From contig JAHBWF010000085.1 of assembly GCA_019637105.1 (NCBI GenBank), positions 1 to 33,239 on the forward strand: 33,239 nt of DNA, given 5' to 3'. The DNA comes from Labilithrix sp. (lineage in GTDB: Bacteria > Myxococcota_A > Polyangia > Polyangiales > Polyangiaceae). Position 1 is the stretch's first letter; the number at the start of each line of letters is the position of its first letter. Under the pieces are notes generated by a model. It was not told the DNA's origin. It saw only the letters and a list, made by a program, of their open reading frames with translations, and ran no database searches. A program made the translations under genes and the position numbers. Shown piece by piece: positions 22,701 to 33,239 of this stretch.

Positions 22701-25700
22701 CCGCAAGCTCCCCCGCACGCCGTACGGCGTCTCGCCGATCCCCGCGGCGATCGCGCCGGACACGACGACGGCGTACTACCGGCCGCCCGCCGCCGACGGC
22801 TCGCGCGCCGGGACGTACTTCGTGAACCTGTACGAGCCCAGGTCCCGGCCGAAGTGGGAGATGACGGCGCTGACCCTGCACGAGGCGGTGCCCGGTCATC
22901 ACCTCCAGATCGCGCTCGCGATGGAGCAGGAGGACCTGCCGCAGTTCCGCCGTCACGGCGACTACACCGCGTTCGTCGAGGGCTGGGCGCTCTACGCCGA
23001 GAGCCTCGGCGAGGAGATGGGCGTCTACGACGATCCGTACTCGAAGCTCGGGCAGCTCACGTACGAGATGTGGCGCGCCGTCCGCCTCGTCGTCGACACG
23101 GGGATCCATCATTTGAAGTGGGACCGGCAGCGGGCGATCGACTTCTTCCTCGAGAACGCGGCGAAGTCCGAGCTCGACGTCGTCAACGAGATCGACCGCT
23201 ACATCGCGTGGCCGGGTCAGGCGCTCGCGTACAAGATCGGCGAGCTCGAGATCTCGAAGCTCCGGAGGGAAGAGGCCGCGCGGCTCGGCGCGGCGTTCGA
23301 CCTCAAGGCCTTCCACGAGGCGGTCCTGCGCTCGGGCCCGCTGCCGCTCGACGTCCTCGCGCGCGAGGTCCGGGGCGCGGATCGGCGCGCGCCGCCGGCG
23401 CCGAGCTCCTCCGCGACGGCGAGGTAGCGTCCGCTCACTTCGGCGCGAGCGCCGCCTGCGTGACGCAGCAGCCGGCCTTCTTGTCGACGACGACCTCGAG
23501 CACGCGCGCCCGCTCCTCCCAGAACGCCTTCTCCGCGCCGGACGCCTTCTCCGCGCTCTCCCGCGCGCGGCCGAGCTGCGCGCGGTACGCGTCGAGCACC
23601 TCGCCGGACACCTCCCCCGCCGCGAGCACCTCCTTCGCGCCGGCGACGACGTCGACCGGCGTCTTGCCGGAGTAGCCGACGCCGCGGAGCACGAGGTCGA
23701 CCGCCGGGCGGTCGAGCACGTCGACGAACGCGAGCACGCGCGCCGGCTTGCCGTGTCGGCCCACGGCGTCCGCGGCGAGGTGCTGGATCCACGCGCGCCG
23801 GCGCGTCGCGAGCGGATCGCCCCCGCGGTGGCGCGCGGACGCGCCGATCGCCAGCAAGACCTTCTCGCCGAGCTCGGCGCCGTTCGCCTGCTCGAACGTG
23901 TAGAGCCGCGGCGCGCGGAGCGGCTCGGCCTCGCGCCGCTCGATCTCGGCCACGTCGTAGGGATCGAGCGCGGCCGGCGGCGCGGCGAGGTCCTCCTCGC
24001 GGAACCAGTCGATCGGCTCGACGGACACGCCGCGCGAGCGGGCGAGGTGCGCGGCGTACGTCATCTCGAACGACGCGTCCTCGAGCCGGTCCTGACGGAA
24101 CGCGTCGACGCGCACGCCGACCAGCACGAGGTCCGGCTTGAACGCGGCGAAGACGTCCCCGAGACGCGTGAGCGCGTAGCGGCTCTCGACCAGGTGCATC
24201 TTGCCGATCGTGCCGACGACGACCGACTGCAGCGCCGGCTCGGGCGGCGGCGGGCACGGCGGCTCCTTGGGCTTCTCGTGGGCGTCGGGGCCGCACGCGA
24301 GCGCGCACGCGGCCAGGGTGGCGATGAGCGCGCCCGTGACGTACCGCACGATCCCGTCCGCCCTCAGATCGCCGCGACGCGCGTCATCAAGCGGCCGCAC
24401 AGGTCCGACGCGGGGTTGCGCTCGCGCTCGAGCGTGAGCCCCTGGCGGAACATGTTCGAGGCCGCCTGCTCGTTGCCGATGAGCAGGTGGCAGATGCCGA
24501 GCATCTCGTAGTCCTCCGGCTCGTTGAGCGTCGAGACGAGCTCGGTGAGCGCCGGGATGGCCGCGCGGTGGGCCTCGACGAGCCGCGCGCTCGGCTGGCC
24601 TTGGCGCTTGGCGAGGATGAGGAGCTTGAGCGCCTGACGCTGGTCCTCCGGCTTGTTCGCGGCGAACTCCGGGGTCCCGTAGAGCGCGGCGTACCCGTCG
24701 TACGAGCCCTCGACGTCCCCCCCACGCGACTGGGCCATGATCTGCTTGACCGCGGCGACGAGCGCTTCCTTGCTCATGGCGGGTAACATATCTTGGATCC
24801 GTGGGATCGTGGTGGGGCTCTCGCGTCGGCGTTTTGGCTCTGCTGGCGGCGGGCGTCGCCGGCGCGGTCGTCCAGGGCCTCTGGGCGTGCGGCGGCGCGT
24901 CCGACGGCCCTCCCGGTGCGGGGGAGGCGGACGCGGCCGAGCTCGAGGAGGCGTCCACCCCGATCGAAGAGGCCGGCCCGGCGCCCCCCGACGCCGGAGC
25001 CGACGCGAAGCCGTCCGACCCGCCGAAGACCTTCTGCGCGACGCGGACACCGGCGCCGCGGTTCTGCGACGATTTCGACGACGGCGAGCTCCGCGACGAC
25101 TGGTCGGTGCTCACCGTCCTCAACGGCGAGGCCGACCTCGACCCCACGACGTCCACCAGCGCGCCGGCGTCGTTCGTCGTGGGGACCGCGCCCATCGGGG
25201 GCACCCAGAGCGCGCACGTCCACCTCCGGACGACCGCCGGCGGCGCACCGACCGGCCACGTGGTGTTCTCGTTCGACGTGCTGCTCGAGGCCGTGACGTT
25301 CACGCAGGGCGTCGTCGCCATCGCGACGCTCGACGTCGCCGCGAACCACTCCTTCACGCTCTACCTCCGCGACGGCGACGCCGACGCGCCCGCCGCCACG
25401 CTCGAGGAGAACTCGCCCGGCAGCGCCACGCGCCACGTGCTCTCGGCGCTCCCCGCCGCGGGCGCGTGGACGCGAGCGACCATCGACGTCGATCTCCCCG
25501 CGGCGACGGCGACCGTGCTCTGGGGTACGGAGACGGCGCTCGACGCGGCGCCCATCCTCGCCGGCGCCGCCAAGGACCCGACGATCCGCGTGGGCGCGGT
25601 CTACGTCTACGGGCCGGCCGCCTCGTTCGGCGCGCACTTCGACAACGTCACGCTCGATTTCTGAGCGCGCGTCGCGCCCGCTCGCGCCGATCGCCTACTG

Positions 25701-28700
25701 CGCGTACTTCACGCCGCAGCCGTACGCCTTCGTCTCGGCCGTCGCGGGCGCCTTGCCCGCCGCGACCGCGGCGACCGCCTCGTCGACGTACGACACGAGC
25801 TTGCCGTCCGTCGGCGACTCGCCCTCGCCGTCGGGGGAGTTGTCGACGGCGCCCCTGTAGACGAGCGTGCCCTTGGCGTCGACGACGAAGACGTGCGGCG
25901 TGTTGGTCGCGCCGTAGGCCTTGCCGACGGCGCCCGATTCGTCGAGCAGGATCGGGTGGTCCATGCCGTACTTCTTCGCGCCCGCGCGGTTCGCGTCGAC
26001 GCCGTGGCCCTGCTTGCCGGCGGCGCCGGAGTTCACCGCGAGCCAGACGATCCCGCTCTTCGCGTGCTTCTTCGCGGCGTCCTTGAGCGAGCCCTTCGTG
26101 TGCGACTTGTCGACGAAGGGACACCCCGGGTTGAACCACTCGAGCACCACGGTCTTGCCCTTGAACGACGAGAGGCGCACCTCGTTGCCGTCGAGGTCCT
26201 TCAGCGCGAAGTCCGGCGCGGGCGCGCCGATCTCGGCGCGGGCGGGCTCCCCGCTCGGCGCGGTCGAAGCGGCCGGCGCCGTCGCGGTCTCGACGGCGCG
26301 CGCGTTCGTCTGCGCGCCGCTGGTCTCCGGACCGGCGGACGCGCCGGACGGCGGCTCCTTGTTGCACGCGACGAGGACGGCGAGCGAGGCGAAGAGGACG
26401 ATGACGCGGCGCATGGGCTCGATCTAGCGCATGCGCGCGCGGATCGCGCGCTCTTCTTCGCCGAGCCGGCCGGACGCCGGCCTCTAGCTCAGGCTTGCGC
26501 GGATCGCGCGCTCTTCCTCGCCGAGCAGCCGGATCTGCTCGAGCGCGTACTCGGAGATGCGCCGGTGCAGCCGCGGGCTCGGCGCCTGATCGAGCAGGTC
26601 GCCGAAGTCCACCGGCGCGCCGAAGTTCACGATGATCGGCGTGCCTTTACGCGTGAAGTTGCCCGCGACCTGCTTCGGGAGATCGTTGCCGAGCCCGTTG
26701 ATGAAGACGGGCAGGACGTCGACGCGCGCGGCCTGGATGACGCGCCCGACGCCGCCTTGCGCGGGGAGGAGCGTGTACGGATCGTCGCCCTGATTGCGCG
26801 TCCCCTCCGGATGGAGGCCGACGAACGTCCCGCCCCGGCGGAGGAGGCGCGCGGTCTCGTCGAGGCTCGCGAGGTTCAGCGCCGCGCGGCTCCGCTCGCG
26901 GAAGATCGGCGGGTACATCGCGAAGAAGCTCATGACGCCGTTGACGAAGAGGCCGACCGGCTTGTCGTAGAAGAACTTCGAGCGCACCGGGAAGACCAGC
27001 CGGTGCGGCATGTCGCGGTTAACGAGGTAGCCGGTGATGACGTAGAGGTCGAAGAAGCTCCGGTGGTTCGACACCACGAGGTAGCTCTTCTCGCGATCGA
27101 ACTTCGGCAGCCGCTCGAGGCCGTGCACGTGGCGGATGTTCTTCGTGCACTGCTCGATCCAGTTCGAGCCGATGTAGCGCTGCGCGACGCGCACCGCGCG
27201 ATCCAGCCGGCCCGGCTCGAAGCTGCGACGGACGAAGTCGATCTGCCGCTGCTCCGTCGGAGAGAGCAGCTCCTTGAAGTCGAGCAGGTCGCGAGCGCGC
27301 GCGGCGCCCTCCCTCTTGTCGGACGCCGGCGCGGCCTTGTCCGGCGGCGGCGCGGCCGCCTCCCCCTCGTGCGTGACGGGCTCCGGCCGGGCTCCCGGCG
27401 ACGCCTCCCCCACCCCCGCGCCCAGGGCGCCGTTCGTCATATTCGTGTCATGCACGCGGCCCGTATTGTCTCGATCCGGTCAGGGCGCAAGCCCACGCGT
27501 CGCGCCGGGGCGCCGCGGCCACGTAGGCTACAGGGTTTTAATTCATCAATTTCGAACAGATATATCAACATCCCACCCGCACCCGAGGAGACGTCCTCGA
27601 AGCGCGGCGCGACGCCGGCGAAACCACCACGCGCGCGGGCCCACGCGCGAACAGGCCACGCGCGAACAGGCCACGCGCGAACGCGAAGACGAGGAAGAGC
27701 CGCGGACCGGATCGCCCTGGCGGGGAACGCCTCCGCGCGCCGCTCAGCAGGCGCGGTGGCCGGTCGGGAAGATCTTCCCGGGGTTGAGCAGACCGCTCGG
27801 ATCGAAGACGCGCTTCAGGTCCTCCTGGAGCGCGATGAGCTCGGGGCCTTGCTCGAGCGGCAGGTACGCCGCCTTCGACACGCCGATCCCGTGCTCTCCG
27901 CTGAGCGTGCCGCCGAGGCGGACCGTCGCGCGCATCAACCCGTCGATCGCGCGGTCGACCGCCGGACGCTCGCCGTCGTCGTCCCAGAGGAAGTTGACGT
28001 GCATGTTGCCGTCGCCGGCGTGGCCGTAGGTGAGGTGGCGCACGCGCTCGCGCTCGCAGACGCGCGCGGCCTCGTCGAGCAGCTCGACGAGCCGCGAGCG
28101 CGGGACGACGACGTCCTCCGACAGCTTGTACTTCGTGAGCTTGCGCGTCGCCATCGAGAGCATCCGGCGCGCCTCCCAGAGGCGCGCGCGCTGCGCCTCG
28201 TCCTGCGCCGCGACGACGTCGATCGCCTGGCCGCCTTCGGAGAGCGTCTCGCCCAGCGCCTCGAGCGTCGCGTCGAGCGGGGCGTCGGCCCCGCCGTCGA
28301 CCTCGACGAGGAGCATCGCGCCGGCGCGCGGGTCGACCGAGATCCCCTGCCGGCGGATCGCCTCGAGCGTCCAGGCGTCCAAGAGCTCGAGGCACCGCGG
28401 GACGAGCCCGCGCGCGATGACCCGCGTCACGGCGGCGGCCGCGGCGCGCGCGTCCGCGTAGAGCGCGAGCACCGTCGCGATCTCGGTCGGGGCGCGGACG
28501 AGGCGGAGCGTGATCTCGGTGAAGACGCCGAGCGTGCCCTCGCTCCCGACCAGGAGCGACGTGACGTCGTAGCCGGTCACGCCCTTGATCGTCCGGCGCC
28601 CCGTGCGGAGGACCCGACCGCCCATGAGGCACGCCTCGAGGCCGAGCACGTACTCGCGCGTGACGCCGTACTTGAACGCCCGCGGGCCGCCGGCGTTCTC

Positions 28701-31700
28701 GGCGACGTTGCCGCCGATCATGCAGCTCGACAGCGAGTTCGGATCGGGCGGATAGAAGAGGCCCTCGGCCTCGACCGCGGCGTGGAGCGCGCCGGTGACG
28801 ACGCCCGGCTGGACGACGGCGACGAGGTCGTGGCGATCGACGTCGACGACGTCCGCCATCCCCTGCGTCGCGAGGACGACGCCGCCCGCGACCGGGACCG
28901 CCCCGCCCGTGCGCCCGGTCCCCGCCGCGCGCGGCGTGACGGGGACGCCGTGCGTCTCGCAGACCTCGAGGGCGACCTTCACGTCGTCGCGCCCTGCCGC
29001 GAGCACGACCGCGTCCGGCAGCCGGCCCGCGGCCGCGCTGTCGTCGCGCGCATGGGCCAGGCGCCCCGCCTCGGAGACGTCGACCTTGGACGGGCCGAGG
29101 CGTCGATCGAGCTCGCGCACCGCCTTCTCGACGGCGTCGCGGGACGGGAGGCGCACCTCGGGCGGCGCGATCAGCATGCCCGTCTCTTAGCACCATCGTC
29201 GGCCATTTTCGCGCAACCGCCGGGGCGCGCGGCCGACACGCCCTCGCCATGCCGGTTCGTCTCCGCCTCGTCGCCGCGCTCGCCCTCCTCTTCTTCTGGC
29301 CTCGCTCCGCGCGCGCCGAGCGGGAGCTCATCGTTCCGTTCCACGAGGGCGGGCACGTCGTGCTCGACCAGCTCTCGGGGCTCCGCCTCGACGCGACGAG
29401 CGGCGTCGCGTACGCGGGCCCCGCCGGGATCGCGTCCCGCTCGACGAGGTCCGACGCCCTCGCCCCCGGCGGCCCGGCGAGCGAGACCTCGACGACCAGC
29501 ATCTGGCTCGCGCCGTCGGCCGACGTCTTCGTGACCGATCACCTCTCGGTCGGCGGGCGCGTCGAGATCGCGCGCACCTGGGGCGCGATCGAGGGCGGCG
29601 GGCGCCGGCTCGAGCTCCCGGGCACGACGTCGATGACGTTCCTCGCGCGCGTCGGGTTCTTCGTCCCGTTCGGCGATCGCGTCGGGCTCTGGCCGCGCGC
29701 GGGGGTGGGCTGGTGCAGCGTCGAGTCGGTGAGCTTCGTCTCGACCGGCGGCGCTCCGACACGCGACACGTTTCGTGCCATGCTCCTCGACGTGGACCTC
29801 TCCCTCGTCTACCGCTTCGGCGAGACCTTCTTCATGCGGGCAGGGCCGGAGGTCGGCGTGACGCTCGGCGGCCGGCAGACGAGCGTCACCGCAGGCTCCA
29901 GCGCCGGCGCGGGCGCCTCCGTCCTCCAGATCTCGGGCACGATCGGCTTCGGCGTGAACCTGGAGCTCTGATTCGACGACATCCCCCCGCCTTCGCGCCG
30001 AGGGCCACTGGTGTTCGCCGATCGGCTGGTTATGGTCCCGCTCGATGCCGAGGGCGGTCGAACACGACAAGCGCCGGGACGACAAGTTCCTGGCCCTGAA
30101 GCGCCGCGTGAAGACGCTGGCGCAGCTCGACGGCGAGCTCTTGCACCTCGCCGAAGGGCCGTGCCTCGTCCGCGCGCGTCGCGTGAAAAACGCGAGGGCG
30201 GTCGTCCAGCACCTGCGCGCTCACGGCGCGCTCGATCGCGCGACGCTCGAGCGGCACGTCGAGCTCGACGCGCCGCCCGTCGCGCTCGACGCGCACACCG
30301 TCGCGGCGCTGCATCGCGACCTCCGCGTGCTCGCGCAGCGCCCGCTGCTCGCGCTCGCCCACGAGCGCCGGCGCGCGCTCGCGCGCTACGGGACGATCGA
30401 CGAGGCGTGGCTCAGGCGGAAGGGCGAGCGCCTCGAGCGCCTCACGTCGGCGGGCGGCGCCGCGCAGGCGCGCGAGGGCGCCGCGGCGTGGTTCGATCGC
30501 GTCGTCGAGCTGGTCCACGCGACGCGCGGAGAGCGCGACGCCGCGGCGCTGACGGCGGCCTCCTCGCGGATCCAGGCGAGCGCCTCCGAGCGGCGCCACG
30601 AGGCGCGCGCGCGCGTCCGCGCCCTCGCGGACGCGCTCCGGAGCGGCGAGGCTCCCGAGGACGCCGAGCTCGCCGAGCTCGCCGAGCGCCTCGAGGGGGC
30701 GCGCGACCTCCCGGGGCGCGCGCGTCGGCGGCGCGTCCTCGAGGTCCTCCGCCGCGCCGCGCGCTGGCCGGCGGCTCCGGCGAGCCTGCTCTCGCCCGCG
30801 CTCGGCGCGCACGAGGTCACGGTCGCGTACGCCGACCTCGTCGAGGAGGCGGGCCGCGCGCTCTCCTCGTCGCTGCCCGTCGTGCGGGATCCGTCGCTGC
30901 GCGAGGCGAGCCTCGCGCTCGTCGCCGAGCTCGGCCTCGTCTTCCCGATCGGCGACGGAGGCGTGCCGCTCGACGACGCCGAGGAGACGGCGCGGCTCGC
31001 GGCGCGCGTCTCCGAGATCCTGGACCTCGCCCCCACGGGGCTCACGCTCGCGGAGGCGCTCGCCTTCGTGCAGATCCCGATGGACCGCGGCGTACGCGCG
31101 AAGATCGCGCGCTGGGTCGCGGAGGGCCTCGAGCTCGAGCTCGTCGCCGAGGCGGCCGAGAAGAAGCACGTCGCGAGCCTCGCGCGCGTGAACGACGTGC
31201 GCGCCGCGCGCGCGTACGCGACGTGGGCCACGCGGCTCTCCGCGCACTACGGGGCGCAGGGCGTCGCGTTCTCGCTGCCGCCCGAGCTCTTCGCGAACCT
31301 CCCCGCCAACGAGGATCTCGCCGTCCTCGCGATGTGCCTGATGGAGCACGTCGATCCGCGGAGCGAGAGCCCGCCTGCGGGCGATCCGATCGCGGTGCTC
31401 GACTCCACGCTGGCGCTCTTCCAGAAGCTGCCGGAGAAGGCGCGCGGCGTCCTCGGGAACGTGCGCGCGACGGAGGCCGGCGCCGGGCGACGGGCGTTCC
31501 CCGAGCTCGCCGAATGGCTCGACGACGACGCGCTGCTCGATCGGCTGGTCCACGTCGCGCGGCTCGCCGGAGAGCCCCCGCTGCCGCGCGCGCTCCGCGA
31601 GGACTTCGAGCACGCCGAGCGGACCCGCGGCGAGCGCGCGCACCTCGAGAAGCTCACCACGCGCTCGCTCCCGCAGCAGGGCCGGCTCGACGCCCTCTCG

Positions 31701-33239
31701 CGCGCGGAGCGTACGCTCGCCGGCTCGCCCCGAGGGCGCACGCGACGCCGCATCGCCGCGCGGATCGAGCGGCTGATGCCCGTCGCCTACCGCCGCGAGC
31801 TCGACGCGACGTTCCGCGAGATCCTCCGCGAGGCCTGGGGCATCACGGTGCCGGCGCTGACGCCCGCCTGGCGCGACGCGATCCGCTTCTGGCTCGTCGT
31901 CGACGACAACCGCGCGCTGCTCGGCCGGCTGCTGCAGGAGGCCTCGCGCGCGCCCGGCCGCGACGTCAAGCGCGCCTTCCCGAAGAGCCGTCGCTGGATC
32001 GACGAGGCCCGCGGGCGCCTCGACGTCGACGCGTGGCTCTCGCCGCGACGAAAGGAGATCGTCGTCGCGGCTCCCCGGACGGAGACGCCCGCCGGAGCGA
32101 CCGGCGACGCGCCCGTCGCAGGACGGACGGCCGATGGCGCGGCGGCCCCCGCCGCGCGCTTCGTCCTCGAGCTCGAGGACGATCCGCTGGAGGTCCTCCG
32201 GATGGGGATCCCATTCGGGACGTGCCTCGCGCTCGACTCGGGCTGCAACGCGGCGTCGACGGTCCTCAACGCGATCGAGGCGAACAAGCGCGTGCTCTAC
32301 GTGCGCAACGCGAGCGGCCGCGTGGTCGCGCGCAAGCTCCTCGCGATCTCGAGCGACACGCGGCTCGTCGGCTACAACCTCTACGTCTCCGTGCGAGGCG
32401 CGGAGGAGCTCGCGATCCGCGCCGCGGTCCTCGAGACGTGCCGTGAGCTCGCGCGCGACGTCGGCGCGCCGCTCGCCGCGAGCGGGGAGCCCGCGCAGCT
32501 CCACGACGGGTTCTGGTACGACGACGGCGTGGTGCCGTTCGAAGAGGACGTCGACGCCGGGGCCTACTGCAGCTCGCTCGGGCTCCCGCCTCCTCCGAAG
32601 GTCTACGAGGCGCTGACCCGCGAGGCCCAGGCGTGGAAGGCCCGCGAGACGGGTGACGTGGACGCCGCGATCCGCTCGCTCGACGCGTACGACACGGGCC
32701 CGTCGAACCGCGCCCTCGGACGCTGGATCGTCGAGCGCCTCGGAGCGCGCGCGGCGGAGAAGCGCGCGGCCGACGACGCGAGCGTCTTCGTCGCCGTCGC
32801 GCGCGCGCTCGCGGACGAGGGCGAGTACGGGCTCCTCCGCGCCCTCGACGTCGCGGCCCGCATGCCGGAGCGGATCGTTCATCACCGCCTGAGCCCGCTC
32901 CTCGCCCGGTTCCCCCCGTCGCCGAAGATCGGCGTCGCGATCGCCGGGATGGGCCTCCGCGCGATGAAGCGTCGCGAACGCGCGACCGATCACGGGCTCG
33001 CGCACCTGACGCTCTCCGAGCTCCCGGCGACGTTCGACGACGTCGCCGGCGCGCTCGACCTGCTCGACGGCGTCGAGCCCGTCTGGAGCCACGTGAAGCG
33101 GACCCTGCGATCGTGCGAGCGCTGCGTCGCGGCGGCGATCGAGCGCTCCGCCGACGTGGTCGAGTCCATCTTCGAGCGCGCGCCCGACGCCGACGTCGTC
33201 GTCGCCGCGCTGATGAGCCGCCGCCGCACGGCCGTCGCG

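Overview
The window is very GC-rich, with strong third-position G/C bias, and reads as chromosome of a predatory or saprophytic delta-proteobacterium of the Myxococcota (Polyangia type). The indications are three eukaryote-like Ser/Thr kinases, an FHA-domain sigma54 activator, many lipoproteins with acidic or Ala/Pro/Gly-rich linkers, delta-60 repeats, and no long operons. This placement is inferred from gene content; there is no rRNA or other marker gene here. I see no tRNA, rRNA, CRISPR array, insertion sequence or phage gene.

Layout. 1-632: the end of an unknown gene. 665-4695 (minus): two Ser/Thr kinases and a TPR/PEGA-like membrane protein coupled to the first kinase. 4748-8547 (plus): a GT-C membrane glycosyltransferase, an NAD-dependent epimerase and a diacylglycerol-type lipid kinase, which look like envelope lipid/glycan genes. 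8898-12221 (plus): a 9-codon leader and a small membrane protein, an AraC-type regulator, a SixA-like protein that has lost its catalytic residues, and a quinoprotein-type sugar dehydrogenase lipoprotein. 12384-15410 (plus): an FHA-sigma54 activator followed six bases later by a membrane-anchored Ser/Thr kinase. 15433-20268: a seven-repeat Cys-rich lipoprotein, a broken lectin-like gene fragment, a delta-60 repeat lipoprotein and a PPC-like lipoprotein. 20360-29971: ketopantoate reductase family protein, DUF885 peptidase-like lipoprotein, several small lipoproteins, a redoxin, an acyltransferase, a GlcD-type FAD oxidase and an outer-membrane beta-barrel candidate. 30045 to the right edge: an uninterrupted frame of at least 1065 codons that leaves the window.

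The most interesting system is a possible local signalling circuit. The FHA-activator/kinase pair (12384-15410) is the only sigma54 activator in the window, and two lipoprotein genes close by (starts at 16833 minus and 19342 plus) each carry a good -24/-12 sigma54 promoter plus a Shine-Dalgarno site. Most other gene starts instead show a TANNNT-like -10 box 6-8 bases before the start codon and no Shine-Dalgarno, as expected of leaderless mRNAs. So two start architectures seem to coexist: sigma54/leadered for the surface lipoproteins and housekeeping/leaderless for the rest.

Other unusual items are a 60-bp in-frame tandem duplication of the 3' end of the acyltransferase gene including its stop codon, a CTG start fused to the upstream TGA stop, a kinase with Ser in place of the catalytic-loop Lys, and a frameshifted gene remnant.
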